DNA of 64,000 nt from Lathyrus oleraceus. Taxonomy: Eukaryota > Streptophyta > Magnoliopsida > Fabales > Fabaceae. The position numbers and the translations under genes were made by a program. A model generated the notes under the pieces. It was not told where the DNA came from, made no database searches, and was given only the letters and a program-made list of their open reading frames with translations. The stretch covers positions 427,080,319 to 427,144,318 of the forward strand of contig NC_066584.1 in assembly GCF_024323335.1 (NCBI RefSeq), written 5' to 3'. Each line of letters starts with the position of its first letter. Position 1 is the stretch's first letter. Below are positions 34,838 to 47,667 of the stretch, piece by piece.

Positions 34838-36499
34838 TATCATAACCTAAATTTTGCCCATCTCCCAAAGTGTAATTTATGCATTGCATTTCCATTTCTA
34901 TCCTCTATTTTGCATAACCACGACATGCTCATTTCATAAATCATTTGTGTCACTCTTTTCACATTTTATTGTGTGGTTCAAGTACAAAATTTCATTTAAA
35001 TAGTACAACTAAAGAAGGATGTAACATTCTATTTCTTTATACAAACATGCATTAACCCAAAATCCAAGGTTTACATAAGGCATTACCTTTGGTTTCATCC
35101 CGAGAAGTACAAGTCTACAAGTATACCATTCTTAGATATTCATTCAAAAAACCACAACTCTTGTCATTAAATTATTCACTTCCATTTAGATTTACATTCA
35201 TTCCTTTCATTAAATCATTCATTCAAGATTCAAAGTTTTCTCATTCACATATATGATTCATTCACTTTAATGCATAATTCATCATGAATCATATTTTCAT
35301 TCAAGCATTCATTCACATTCCTAAGTCATGCATTCATTCACATTCCACCAAATCATGAACCATAAGTTTTCTCTTGTTTTTCATATAAATCAATTGAAAA
35401 TTATACAAAAAATTTGAGTTACAAGTTACATCATGGAACAAATTATACCATGTTCTATTGAGTTTTGTTACATTGGAACGTTGGTCTAAGTGACATGAAT
35501 CTAAGACCTAACAATTTAAATCTTCAAAATTCCAAGCACACCATTTCTTCATCTTCAAGTTCTTCACTAATCCTCTTTGCATCAAGACATCTCAAGTTAT
35601 GTTCATCAACCTAGCACCAAGAGAATGAGCATGTCATGTAGCAAGTCAGGAATGTCACAAAGGGTAAACTTCAAGTAAGAGACATGACTTTTATGCAATA
35701 AGGACCAAGAGTTAAACTCAAAATTCAAAAAAAAAGGAAATAAGTTACTAGTACAATAAGATAGTAACAACTACAACAAGGTTTCACATGCCCACAACAA
35801 TACAAATTCAAAAGTACAGGAAAAATATAGCATTGCATATTCACTAAAGTGGAAAAACATGAACCAAACTCCATTTGTTCCTTTGCACTATGACACTTTC
35901 ATCAATAACATCAGTTCAAACACCCTAATCCTCCCCCATATAAAATCAACAATAAGCAGAACCATAGGAGGAGGCAATTATCAGACCCTAGTTGAAACAA
36001 GATCCACAAAAAAAGAACCTTATCCATTAACATTCAACACGGTGAAAAAAAACAGCAACCATCAACACAGATACCATTCCATACATTGACATACACATAA
36101 AAAATAAAAATAAAAGGATCCACCATGTTCACCTATCAGAAGAAAATACTAAACCTAGTTTGCTAAATCCAGAAACATAGCAAGACGTACCATAATAATC
36201 ATCACTCATCTCACCAATAACATCAATTACGCACCCTCCATTCAGAACCAACACTCCATCATCCAAGAACACAGGAATAGGGATTGAAAACATCAAACAT
36301 AGAAAGGAGAAGAGGAATCAAAGAAGTGAAAGAAGGGAAACTTGAGTGCAAACTTACTTGACTTTTTTTTACACTAAAGGATTCCACGTCTGGTATGTTC
36401 TCACCATTTCTCTCTGATTTTTTTTGTTATACTTAATTCCTGCGCGTATTTGTCGATGTTGCCTTACGAGTTTTCATGTCCGAAATTTCTTTGCTCGTT

Positions 36500-36504
36500 A
36501 AATA
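36500..36504. other. SIRE target-site duplication AAATA, left
   Basis: AAATA before the left LTR is repeated at 44465-44469 after the right LTR. Confidence 0.8.
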
Positions 36505-37463
36505 TGTTGGTTCTTGTGTTGGCAGCAATTTTGATAAAACCTAGAATGTTCACAAGATGTCACATGTGTTGTCTTGACATAAGATATCATGTACCTGCTG
36601 GATGTTTAAAATGTAATTATGCAGGATTTTACTAAGATGTCAGAACCGATGTAATGACATCTGTATATAGAACATTCAGTCTGAATGTTATGTATTATGT
36701 GATTGCATTTTTAATGCAAATCTATGTATGATTGAAGCTATTATTTACACACGCATTCAATCATTAATTACAACCAGATTTACTTATTTCCCAAAGAGAT
36801 CTAATCAGCTGTCATGAGAAGATTTGAATGGAAAATAGTTTTAGGGTTTTATGATGTCCAAGCCCAGCCAAAGGCTTCTATAAAAAGGACATGGAAAACC
36901 TGATTTCATACACAAGAAATAATGAACGAAATATTGAGAGAGAATAAGGGTTTTAGTCTTGTGTGGTCATGTGAATTGTAAGTCATTCAATTCATCCATA
37001 GATGATTGAATTGGTCTGATTTTTGAGTTATAATTTGTCACTGAAAGCTTTTAAGCATGAGTGTGTGTCTACTTGATTGAAGTTGTTAAGTAAGATCAAG
37101 TGTGTGTCTTTGAAGAGTGTCTTCTTTTCATTGTAATTCTTGTTTATATCACTGGTGTGATTAAGGGGGAGTGAGTGGGATCTCATATCTAAGAGTTCTT
37201 AGGTAGAAGTCACACGGGTAGAGATTAGGTGATAAGACTGTAACTTGAAGTTGTTTATTGAGAGTCTTTGAACTGATTCTATTTTAGTGGATTTCCTTCC
37301 TGGCTTGGTAGCCCCTAGACGTAGGTGAGTTTGCACCGAACTGGGTTAACAATTGCTTGTGTCTCTTGCATTATTGTTCTTTATCTTTTATCCTATTTGT
37401 ATTGTTCAGATATTAGTGTCGTGACATTATCTTCGACATCTCATATCTGATACCAGAATTTCA
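36505..37463 (+). repeat. SIRE 5' LTR
   Basis: Starts TGTTGGTTCTTGTG and ends CAGAATTTCA. It contains a TATA box (TATAAAAA, 36879-36886). Confidence 0.9.
36879..36886 (+). promoter_or_regulatory. TATA box of SIRE LTR promoter
   Basis: TATAAAAA inside the LTR, followed by GGACATGGAAAACC; the same box lies at 43880-43887 in the right LTR. Confidence 0.6.
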
Positions 37464-37465
37464 AT

Positions 37466-37480
37466 TGGTATCAGAGCAGG
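37466..37480 (+). other. SIRE primer binding site
   Basis: TGGTATCAGAGCAGG is the standard match to the 3' end of initiator-methionine tRNA, two bases after the LTR. Confidence 0.85.
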
Positions 37481-37518
37481 CATCTGGGTGAGATCTAGGG
37501 ACGATACTTCCTGGTACT

Positions 37519-39601
37519 ATGGAGAGAGATGGAGGATCTGTTCATAAACCACCTATTTTGGATGGATCCAAATATGACTACTGGAAACCTCGAATGGTAG
37601 CCTTCCTAAAATCTCTGGATAATAAGGCTTGGAAGGTTATGTTAACAGGCTGGGAACATCCAGTTGTTACCAAGGATGGAGAAGCTACTACTGATAAGAA
37701 GGCTGAAGAACAATGGACCAAGGAGGAGCATGATTTATCCCTTGGGAACTCTAAAGCATTGAATGCTATATTCAATGGAGTAGACAATAATATTTTCAGA
37801 TTGGTAAACAACTGTGAAGTCGCTAAAGATGCTTGGGACATTCTCAAAACCACTCATGATGGCACCTCTAGAGTGAAGATGTCTAGACTGCAACTGCTCA
37901 CTACCAAGTTCGAAAATTTAAGGATGAAAGAAGATGAAAATATTCATGAATTTCATATGAATATCCTTGAAATTGCTAATGCCTCAGGAGCCCTGGGTGA
38001 GAAGACATCATGTGAAAAATTAGTGAGGAAAATACTCAGGTCACTCCCTAAGAGATTTGCCATGAAAGTGACAGCCATAGAAGAGTCTCAAGACATTTCT
38101 AATATGAGAGTTGATGAGCTAATTGGATCCCTTCAAACATTTGAGATGGGAATGTGTGATGGATCTGAAAAGAAAGTCAAAAGCATAGCCTTCATGTCAA
38201 ACATTGAGGAAGAAAAGGAGGAAAGTGGTCAAGATATTGATGAAGATCTGGCAAATGATGTTGCAATACTGGGAAGACAGTTCAACAGACTTCTGAAAAA
38301 GATGGATGTAAGATCTAAGGCTAATGTCAAGAACATCGCATCTGACATCAGTAAATCCAACAATGCTGGAAGAAGAACAAGGTCAGATGAAAAGCCCAAA
38401 GAAGGAAAAGGAGTTCAGTGCCATGAATATGATGGGTATAGACACATTAGAACTGAATGTGGGACCTACCTCAAGAAACAGAAGAGGAGTCTTGCTGCCA
38501 CTTGGTCTGATGAAAGTGAAATAGAAGAGTCTGCAAATCTTGTAACTGCCTTGACTGGAATATGGGGTTCTGATGAAGATTCAAGTGATGATGAAGTAAC
38601 CTTTGAAGAGTTGGCCACTACCTACAGAGAGTTGTGTCACAGAAGTGTGTCAACAAGTTGAAAGCCAAAAGAAAGTGATAGCAAAGCTGGAGAATGAGAA
38701 GGCAGAACATTTGGAAACCATCTCCAAGTTGAAGACTGAAGCAGTATTCTTGAATTCTAAACTAGATGAGATGAGCAAGTATGTAAGAATGCTGAACAAT
38801 GGATCTGACACCTTAGACAAAATTCTCCAGACTGGACAAATAACAGGAGACAAGTCTGGCATTGGGTTCAATGAATCTAAACCTGAGTGCAACCACACTG
38901 GTAGCAAATCAAAGCTCAAACCCAAGTGCAGTCACACTGGGAGCAAACCAGAGATGTCACATCATATGTCACAACATCATAAAGGAAGACAACAGAAAGG
39001 GAAAAATCAAAGATGGAGATGTCACTACTGTGGAAAATTTGGCCACATAAAACCATTATGCTATAAGTTGTATGGCTATCCTAGTCCCTCTCATCATCAA
39101 CCTAAACCCAAACATCACAGACCTGTCAACAAAAAACAATGGGTTCCTAGGACTGATGTTACAAGTCTGATAGCTCACACTTCCTTCAGAGTTTCAGCCA
39201 AAGAAGATTGGTATTTTGACAGTGGGTGCTCCAGACACATGACTAGAAACAAAAACCTGCTAACTGGCCTTCATCCTCATGCCACTAGTTATGTAACCTT
39301 TGGTGATGGAGCAAAGGGTGAAATTAAGGGAATTGGTAAGCTCAACTGCCCTGGAGTTCCTAATCTTGGCAATGTTCTACTTGTTAAAGGACTGACTGCA
39401 AACCTAATAAGCATCAGTCAACTATGTGACCAAGGTCTAACTGTAAACTTCACCAAAACTGAATGTCTGATTACTAACAAAGAAAATGAAGTGATCATGA
39501 AAGGAGTCAGGTCTAAAGACAACTGCTACATGTGGAGCTCTCAAGAAACTGGTTATTCTTCAATGTGTACTTTAGCCAAAGAAGAAGAAGTGAAGATATG
39601 A
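37519..39601 (+). pseudogene. SIRE gag and protease
   Basis: Gag starts at ATG 37519 (MERDGGSVHKPPILDGSKYD..) and is open for 380 residues: capsid with YWKPRMVAFLKSLDNKAWK, AKDAWDILKTTHDGTSRVKM and LLTTKFENLRMKEDENIHEF. A first zinc-knuckle remnant reads CHEYDGYRHIRTEC, with the second Cys replaced. A frameshift near 38603-38660 moves the reading to 38603-39601, which holds a coiled-coil stretch, a good second knuckle (CHYCGKFGHIKPLC, about 39020), and the protease site WYFDSGCSRHMT (about 39210-39245). A second frameshift occurs near 39560-39600, where part of the pre-integrase domain is missing. Confidence 0.85.
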
Positions 39602-41103
39602 CATCAAACATTATGAAGAGGATTATATCTGTTGAAGTTGTTAGAGGAATTCCCAACCTGAAAATTGATGAAGGAAAAGTTTGTGGGAAATGTCAGATTG
39701 GAAAACAGACAAGGATGTCACACCCGAAGCTCAGACATGACACAACTTCCAAAGTATTGGAACTCCTCCATATGGATTTGATGGGACCCATGCAGGTGGA
39801 AAGCCTTGGTGGGAAGAAGTATGCGTATGTAGTGGTGGATGACTTCTCCAGATACACCTGGATCAATTTTATAAGAGAAAAATTTGTTGTTTTTGAAGTC
39901 TTCAAAGATCTTTGTCTAAAACTTCAAAGAGAAAAGGAAAGTCAAGTTATCAAAATTAGAAGTGATCATGGGAAGGAATTTGAGAACAACAAATTTGCTG
40001 AATTCTGCTCTTCAGAAGGAATTCATCATGAGTTCTCATCTCCCATTACTCCTCAGCAAAATGGTGTGGTGGAAAGGAAAAATAGAACCCTTCAAGAATC
40101 AGCCAGAGCTATGATTCATGCTAAGAAATTGCCCTACCACTTTTGGGCTGAAGCTATGAACACAGCCTGCTATGCTCACAACAGAGTAACCTTGAAGAAA
40201 GGGACTCCTACTACCTTATATGACGTTTGGAAAGGAAGAAGACCTACAGTCAAATACTTCCATGTGTTTGGTAGTAAATGCTATATCTTGACTGATCGTG
40301 AGCAAAGAAGGAAGATGAATCCCAAAAGTGATGAAGGAATATTTCTGGGCTACTCAACAAACAGCAGAGCATATAGAGTCTTTAATTCCAGAATAAAAGT
40401 AATGATGGAATCTATCAATGTTATGGTTGATGATCAACAGACTGATGTCACAGATGATGTTGAGACATCTCCAAATGATTCCCCAGCTGATTTCTCAGAC
40501 AAAAATAATGAGAGTGAACCTCCTCAAGCTGAACCTGAAGATGACAAAATCAACAAGGGACCCTCCATCAGGATTCAGAAGGATCATCCTAAAGATCTCA
40601 TTATAGGAGACCCAAATAAAGGGGTCACAACTAGATCAAGGGAAGTGATCTCACATGGCTGCTTTGTGTCCAAGATTGAGCCTAGGAATGTCAAGGAAGC
40701 CTTGACTGATTAGTTCTAGATCAATGCCATGCATGAGGAGTTAGGTCAATTCAAGAGGAATGAAGTATGGGAACTGGTTCCTAGACCTGAAGGAATAAAT
40801 GTCATAGGTACAAAGTAGGTGAATAAGAATAAATCTGATGAACAAGGGGTGGTTACTAAAAACCAAGCAAGATTAGTAGCACAAGGATATACTCAAGTTG
40901 AAGGAGTGGATTTTGATGAAACATTTTCTCTTGTAGCTCGCCATGAGTCCATTAGACTTTTGCTTGGAGTGACATGTATTCTGAAGTTCAAACTGTTCCA
41001 AATGGATGTAAAAAGTGCCTTCTTGAATGGATACTTAAATGAGGAAGTATATGTTGAACAACCTAAAGGATTCACATATCCAAATCTGGATGAAGACGTT
41101 TAG
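39602..41103 (+). pseudogene. SIRE integrase and truncated reverse transcriptase
   Basis: The integrase zinc-binding end is visible as VCGKCQIGKQ. The core carries the expected acidic residues in HMDLMGPMQ, IRSDHGKEFEN and GVVERKNRTLQE, so the DDE triad is kept. FHVFGSKCYIL and KSDEGIFLGYS mark the C-terminal part. After an in-frame TAG at 40711 the RT begins (MHEELGQFKRNEVWELVPRP), with another TAG at 40816 replacing a conserved Trp, and runs through RLVAQGYTQVEGVDFDETFS and KLFQMDVKSAFLNGYLNEEV. It stops at TAG 41101 before the catalytic YVDD box. All the rest of RT and RNase H is absent. Confidence 0.85.
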
Positions 41104-42810
41104 GAAGTTATTCCTCTTTCAGTAATCCCAAGAGACACCCCTGGTCCTTCTTCCACTACAGGAAACACTCAAGGTAACAATTCTGACAACCCTCCTCCTA
41201 AGGATGACATGCATTATACTGATTGTGTCATTAGGAATCTGGTCACAAGGATCCTAAATGAAGGACACTCAGTCAAGGGAGTTTCGACTCCTCTGTCTAG
41301 AAGGGACCCCTCACCTGAGGTGGAACCTCAAAATGAAAAAGATGATGATTCATCTAGGTCAGAGAAAGATATTGTTGCAGAAGAATTGTGTTCTTTAGGG
41401 AAAATCGTGCCTAGTAAGAAACCTGTAGATGCTTCTCAGTCTAAGAAGCATGACACTGCTGAGAAGGTGATTGATTTGGAAGAAGAGAGCTCAGATGAGG
41501 AAGATGACACCTTGCTTCATCACTTGGAGCCAAGGGTTGCAAAGAGAATGAAGACCAGGAAAGGGAGGTCTGTGGCTGAGATGATGACAGCTAGAACTAG
41601 TAAGAAGGCTGTTGTTGTAGGTCCTTCAAAATCATGGAGTAAAGTGGAAGTCAAGAAGAGAAAAGTCAGAGAAAGTTCTGATTCAGAGGATGATGTCGAA
41701 GACGATTTCCCAGACATCTCTCCTAGTAAAAAGAAAACTGTTAGAAAATCTCCAGCTAAGGTTGCTGCTGCGCATTTGGATAACATTTCCTTCCATCTGG
41801 AAGATGGTGCAGCCAAGTAGAAATTTGTGATACAGAGGAGAGTTGTTGTGGAAAGGGAGCTAGGGAAGGAGGCTGTGGAAGTGAAGGAGGTTATGGAGTT
41901 GATCAAGTATGTTGGTTTAATGAAAACAGTTAGTGAACTACCCCAATGTTTTGAAGGTCTTGTGGAGTTTGTGGTGAACATTCCGGAGGATATTGCTGAC
42001 AAGAACAACAAAGAGTTTTGCAAAGTTTTTGTTAGAGGAAGGTGTGTAAGGTTCTCCCCAACTGTAATCAATAAGTTCCTAGGAAGAGGAACATAAGGAG
42101 TTGTTGAATTAGAGGCCACAGACAATGAAGTCTATAGGACAATCACTACTGGACAAGTAAAGAAATGGCCAAGCATAAAGCATCTCTCTGCTGGCAAATT
42201 AACTGTAAAATATGCTATCTTGCATAAGATAGGGTCAGCCAACTGGGTAAGAACAAACCACATCTCAACAATATCTAATTTTCTTGGAAGGTTAATATAT
42301 GCTATTGGAACCAGGCTCAACTTTGATTATGGAAGCTTCATGTTTGAACAAATTGTTAGACATGCTTCCACTAATGTAGTGAAGCTGCCAATTGCCTTTC
42401 CCTCAATTATTTGTGGAATAATTCTAAGCCAGCAACCTGGTATTTTAAGCACAAGTGATATCCCCAGTAGAAGGAAGCCTTCATTGTCAATTCATTACAA
42501 GTTATTTGAAGGCAGTCATGTCAATGACATTGTCTTGACATCTGCAATGAAGAAGCCAGCCTCTCAAGGTGGCCTGATTGCTGAATTAAAAGAAACCTAT
42601 AAGGAGTTGGAAACTGGGATTAGGGTGGCTAAGGCTAGGAAAGAGGATTTAGAGGTTCTAATTAGTAGCTTGGAGCAAGGAGACATGGATAATGTTGGTG
42701 AAGCCAAGGAAACAGATGCCCATGCCTCAAGTGAGAGGTTTGATTCTCAAGACAAATCTAGTGGCAGTTCTGGATCTGAAGGTGAAGAAGATGCTAGCTC
42801 CTCAGACTGA
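41104..42810 (+). pseudogene. SIRE envelope-like ORF
   Basis: The reading from 41104 to 42810 stays in one frame with only two stops (TAG 41818, TAA 42094). The N-terminal part is acidic and Ser/Lys-rich (EEESSDEEDD, SDSEDDVEDDFPDISPSKKK). The middle (41830-42540) matches the plant-transposon-type domain: FEGLVEFVVNIPEDIADKNN, VFVRGRCVRFSPTVINKFLG, ILHKIGSANWVRTNHIST, IGTRLNFDYGSFMFEQIV. A helical segment (about 42575-42680) and a Ser/Asp-rich end follow. SIRE-type elements carry this extra ORF after pol; an envelope role was proposed from predicted membrane and coiled-coil segments but is not proven. It is fused by deletion to the RT remnant. Confidence 0.75.
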
Positions 42811-43505
42811 GTTGTGGTCAAGATGGTCCCCCTGTTATAATGATGTGTGTTCTGGATGCTTGGATGCTTGGATGCTTTGATGTTTTTCTGTTTGATGTTT
42901 GTAGTTTTTTTGGTAGTCCTTTTTGATGCCATGATGTAATTTTTAGGCTCTTTATGAGTTCTCTGGATTTCTAATTATCTCAGCTCATGTAGCTGTGTAT
43001 AATTATGGTTTGTACCACCTGACATTTTGTTTTAACATTTTATATGTTATAACATCCTTTGTGACATTCTCTGTTGGACTGATTGTCATTTATTTTGTCT
43101 AATTGGTCACTTTGGTCTATTTTGACTAAAAAGGGGGAGAAGTTAATATATGGAGCGTTGCAGTTAATGTGTGGAGATATGGAGAGCTGCAGTTAATATG
43201 TGCTGAACAGATGACAGCTGATGTTGAACAGAATGATGTTCTATGGTGTAAAGGTGATGTTGGAGGAGATGTTAGATGGGAATGTTCTGTGGTGTACAGG
43301 TGTTGTTGAAGGAGATGTCTGTGTTGAACAGACTTAGGGGGAGAAGAACGACCTACGTGTTTAATGTGTGTTTATTACCAGTTGCTATTTTAGCTAGTAA
43401 TTGTGTGGTTATTGCTTTTGCTGATGCTTAACTGCTGATATGTTTTTATCTTGTGAACAAATTGACTGATATATGTTTTAGCCAAAATTTGCCAAAGGGG
43501 GAGTT
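42811..43505 (+). other. SIRE 3' untranslated region with several purine tracts
   Basis: No gene. Purine-rich tracts lie at 43128-43140 (AAAAAGGGGGAGA), near 43330 (TTAGGGGGAGAAG) and at 43494-43505 (AAAGGGGGAGTT); the last abuts the right LTR and is the functional PPT. Confidence 0.65.
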
Positions 43506-44464
43506 TGTTAGTTCTTGTGTTGGCAGCAATTTTGGTAAGACCTAGAGTGTTCACAAGATGTCACATGTGTTGTCTTGACATAAGATATCATGTACCTGCT
43601 GGATGTTTAAAATGTAATTATGCAGGATTTTACTAAGATGTCAGACCCGACGTCATGACATCTGTATATAGAACATTCAGTCTGAATGTTATGTATTATG
43701 TGATTGCGTTTTTAATGCAAATCTATGTATGATTGAAGATATGATTTACATGCGCATTCAATCATTAATTACAACCAGATTTACTTATTTTCCAAAGAGA
43801 TCTAATCAGCTGTCATGAGAAGATTTGAATGGAAAATAGTTTTAGGGTTTTATGATGTCCAAGCCCAGCCAAATGCTTCTATAAAAAGGACATGGAAAAC
43901 CCTATTTGATACACAAGAAATAACAAACGAAATATTGAGAGAGAATAAGGGTTTTAGTCTTGTGTGGTCGCGTGAATTGTAAGCCATTCAATTCATCCAT
44001 AGATGATTGAATTGGTCTGATTTTTGAGTTGTAATTTGTCACTCAAAGCTTTTAAGCATGAGTGTGTGTCTACTTGATTGAAGCTGTTAAGTAAGATCAA
44101 GTGTGTGTCTTTGAAGAGTGTCTTCTTTTCATTGTAATTCTTGTTTATATCACTGGTGTGATTGAGGGGGAGTGAGTGGGATCTCATATCTAAGAGTTCT
44201 TAGGTAGAAGTCACACGGGTAGAGATTAAGTGATAAGACTGTAACTTGAAGTTGTTTACTAAGAGTCTTTGAACTGATTCTATTTTAGTGGATTTCCTTC
44301 CTGGCTTGGTAGCCCCCAGACGTAGGTGAGTTTGCACCGAACTGGGTTAACAATTACTTGTATCTCTTGCATTATTGTTCTTTATCTTTTATCCTGTTTG
44401 TATTGTTCAGATATTAGTGTCGTGACATTATCTTCGACATCTCATATCTGATACCAGAGTTTTA
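43506..44464 (+). repeat. SIRE 3' LTR
   Basis: Starts TGTTAGTTCTTGTG and ends CAGAGTTTTA, 959 bases, followed by AAATA. Scattered substitutions relative to the left LTR. Confidence 0.9.
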
Positions 44465-46617
44465 AAATACATGGTGGATTTGTTGTTTAGGAGCTAATAA
44501 CAGAGTGTAAGAATGTTAGGCAGATAATTTTCCTTTTGGTTTCATAAGAGAAAGCGAAATAGGTAGATGAATGGAGGTTTTGGCTTCTCTGATTCGCAAA
44601 GTGTTGTTTCCATGACTGATGGAGCTTCTTGTTTTACTGAGAAGGGGAAGGAAATATGTCATGAATGAAAGAGAAATTGGGGTTGAGTTATTGCGTTGGC
44701 TATAATGTAGGATCTTGTATCCATGTTTTTTGGTTATTAAGGAAGAAGTGTGTGTTTCCATGAGGATGTGAGGGAACGACTGTAGGCCTTAGTTTTGTTT
44801 TAGGTTTTTTATTTTCCTTTCCTCTTTTGTTAAGCTAACTGAAACGGGTCTAGGTTAGAACCCGACTCGTCTCCTCATTTTCTTGAAATCCCACCAGTCG
44901 GGTTGTCTCTTTGTGGGTTGTGCCCCCCACCTGATCAGTTGCCCCTGGCCCATTTTCTTTGTTTTATTTAATTGATTCTTGTTATTAGTTTTTGTTTTAA
45001 AAACGATTTATTTAACTGAGTAATTTCTACTATTAACAAATAAATATATAATTAATCATAATTTCTAATTTTGTTTTCCTCATTTATTTTATTATTTATT
45101 TAATTAATTGTTGTTTGTTTTTGATTTATTTATCATACTTAATTAAATTAATGAGTAATGGCATTTATTAAAAATATAGAATAAAATAATATTGACTTAT
45201 TCCTTAAATCTTGGTTCAACACCAAGTAGTGCCCTTTTTAATTCAATTAAACCATTTTTACCCCGATTCAAATATCTTCCCATTTAAGTTTAATGATTAA
45301 AAAAAATCTAAAAAAAGATTCGAAATGAGGGGACTGTTAGGATCTAGCATTCCAGCATAACCCTCGAATGATTGGTCCCGAGACACGCATCTTGGGATAA
45401 CCATTCATTATTTTCTTTCAACACTTCCAACTATTTACAAAACTACTATCAAAACATTTTCAAAATCAAATCAAACACAAGTTTAAAAAATCATTTTTCT
45501 AAACAAATATGAAAGAAGAGGATCGTTGGAATCTAGCATTTTGGTGGGAACCCTCGAATGATCGATCTCGAGCATCACATTTTAGGTTACCATTCATTCT
45601 TTTCTTTTATCCCTGAAACACTCTAATTAACTTGGAAAAGATAAGGGTCGTTGGGATCAAGTATTTTGGCGTAACTCTTTGAATAATTGATTATTATCAA
45701 ACGTTCATTGTCCATCAAACAATTTTCGTATTTAATCGAATGAAAAATGACCATTGTAATCTAGCATTCCGGTGGAACCTCGAATGATTGATCCCGAGGC
45801 TTAGATCCCGTTCTCATCAAACGTTCTTCATTCACCTAAAATACATCCACCAATCAATTTTCTCGTCACCGTGCGATTAACCTCAATAACCTTTTCATAA
45901 GTGAAAGACATATTGTCTTAAGATGATGCAAAGTAATGTTTCATCTACAATTGTTAAGTTGAGATAAGTGATGTTTTTCTGAATGTTGATTTGTAAATCC
46001 ATTCGATGTGATGCAAACGTCCGCTCCTCATGTGTTTTGGGTAAAACAATGTTTCTCGTCAATTAATACAAGATAACTTTCGCTAAATTATCCAACAAAA
46101 AAACATTTTCTACCCAGAAATACGTAAGCCTTGAATTCTCCGTTGCACCCGGAGATACGTAAGAGCGTGATTGTGAATTCTTGTCAGGTCCGTTAATAAA
46201 AAAGTTAGGTTTAGTTCCTTTTATCAGGCCCCCTAATAATAAAAAACCTTTTTAGGTCTTTTCTCATTAATAAAAATTCAAAAAAACATTTGTATTTTTT
46301 ATATTTTCCCCTTTCAAATAACTAGAAGATTAGACACTAACACCATGCTAACATTCTTTCGATACTAACTAAACAATTCTCGTTGAGTACAATGAACGTG
46401 AGGGGTGCTAATACCTTCCTCTTGTGTGACTGACTCACGAACCCTGATATGGGTTGCGATGACCATATATTATACTTTCTTTTAGGGGTTTTATCGATAT
46501 TTCCCCTTTCCCTATTTTGGGAATAAATAAAGTTCGGTGGCGACTCTCTTCAATCCATCCCACGAGCATGCGATTGCGCTTCGTGAGCATTGTATTCTTA
46601 TTTTTCGAGGTGAGACA

Positions 46618-47660
46618 ATCGCAAAACAAGACAAATAAAATTTAAAGATCAACATTGGAAGGACCTGAAGATGTGAAAGCTCGGTCGATATTACACTTAA
46701 GTATTTTAGTCTTTCTGATCAATAATATGTATAAAAGTAAGAGTAAGTCTTGATGTCCTAAAGCAATTCACACAAACACTAAAATCTTTTGAATCCCTTC
46801 ACCTATTTCATATTTCTTCTAAAAATTAATCCTGGTAATTACTTAATCGGTTAAAAAGAAATTTTGACCAATTTGGAAATAAATACCCATTTTCTAACAA
46901 ATTAAAGCTTTCTTCCAATCAATTAAGGAGTAATTTTACCTCCTAATCAATTAAGGAGAGAACCTAAATTAGGATTTCCTATTTTGGCACATTGATTGTT
47001 GCCTTTTTTAGTTAAAATATTTTCATATATAAAGGTGTGATGTGCTCAATTTAAAAGCATTAATTTACAAAATGTACATTACCTTAGTGATGAGAAAGTG
47101 AAAAACTTACTTTAAGTGTTGTGTAACTTTGTTATTGTATTGAATTTGTATTTTCAATAGATTAGTTCTCTTGTGAATTAGTAATTGACTTTGAGGTTGC
47201 ACCCTAAAATTTTAAAAAGCCTGGTGTAAGGAAGGTTGTTGGGATGAACACGTGCAAAAGCTCAAGGTGTCTTAGAGACTGGAGTAGGCCATGTGGTTTA
47301 AGGATGAACTAATATAATTTTTGGTGGAATTTATTTAACTCCATCTCTTTACTTTTTGTTGTTTATTTTTTTTTGCTTAATCTATGCTTCTATTAGCTTA
47401 AAATTTAATCAACTTAAAATCAATCTTTTGCAACATATTTTTAAAAACCTAATAACATAATTCACCTTAATGTTGTGTTTGGAGTCACTTGTTCAACAAT
47501 AATTGTAGGAAACTCACAGGAATGGCATCACATTTACCAAGCACCAGGACACTGAGATTTCAATGGTGGCAACATATAATCAAGATTGAGCAATTACATC
47601 TCAGGACACAAATCCAACTAAGATATCCAAATAACACACTACCTAGAAGCAAGATCCCTT
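46618..47660. repeat. Probable remnant of another LTR; no gene
   Basis: No coding signal. The stretch 46850-47350 has features of a legume Copia LTR (repeats of CAATTAAGGAG, a late T-rich tail) but lacks a pair in this window. Assignment is weak. Confidence 0.35.
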
Positions 47661-47667
47661 AGATATT

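Larger units (their letters stand above)
36505..44464 (+). mobile_element. SIRE/Maximus-type Copia retrotransposon with envelope-like ORF, RT/RNase H deleted
   Basis: The element is 7960 bp, with LTRs of exactly 959 bp each and a 5-bp TSD (AAATA). The PBS TGGTATCAGAGC follows the left LTR by two bases and the PPT AAAGGGGGAGTT precedes the right LTR. Inside: gag, protease, integrase, the first part of RT, then directly an envelope-like ORF. The RT catalytic box and the whole RNase H are missing, so it is non-autonomous. LTRs differ at scattered sites (about a dozen in the first 330 bases), so it is neither brand new nor ancient. Confidence 0.9.
22810..46617 (+). mobile_element. Ogre-type (Ty3/gypsy, Tat lineage) retrotransposon, 5' end unresolved, interrupted by SIRE
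   Basis: The order is upstream DUF7745-type ORF (23285-25210), gag, protease, probable intron, RT/RNase H, integrase, a long repeat-rich 3' UTR, polypurine tract and a long LTR. This is the signature of legume Ogre elements. The 3' LTR is about 3.8 kb once the SIRE insertion is removed. A 5' LTR and PBS were not found upstream, so the 5' end is truncated or overwritten; the left limit given is a guess. All reading frames are broken. Confidence 0.8.
34838..46617 (+). repeat. Ogre 3' LTR, split by the SIRE element
   Basis: The two parts are 34838-36504 and 44470-46617. The start TATCATAACC..TTTTGCCC corresponds to the Ogre LTR start TGTCATACCCCAATTTTG seen at 61008 in this window, with G-to-A decay. 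The end holds the conserved Ogre block GGGGTTTTATCGATATTTCC, AAGTTCGGTGGCGACTCTC and TTTTTCGAGGTGAGACA. Repeated blocks GGATCTAGCATTCC / CCTCGAATGATTGATCCCGAG occur at 45340-45810. No gene is present in it. Confidence 0.75.
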
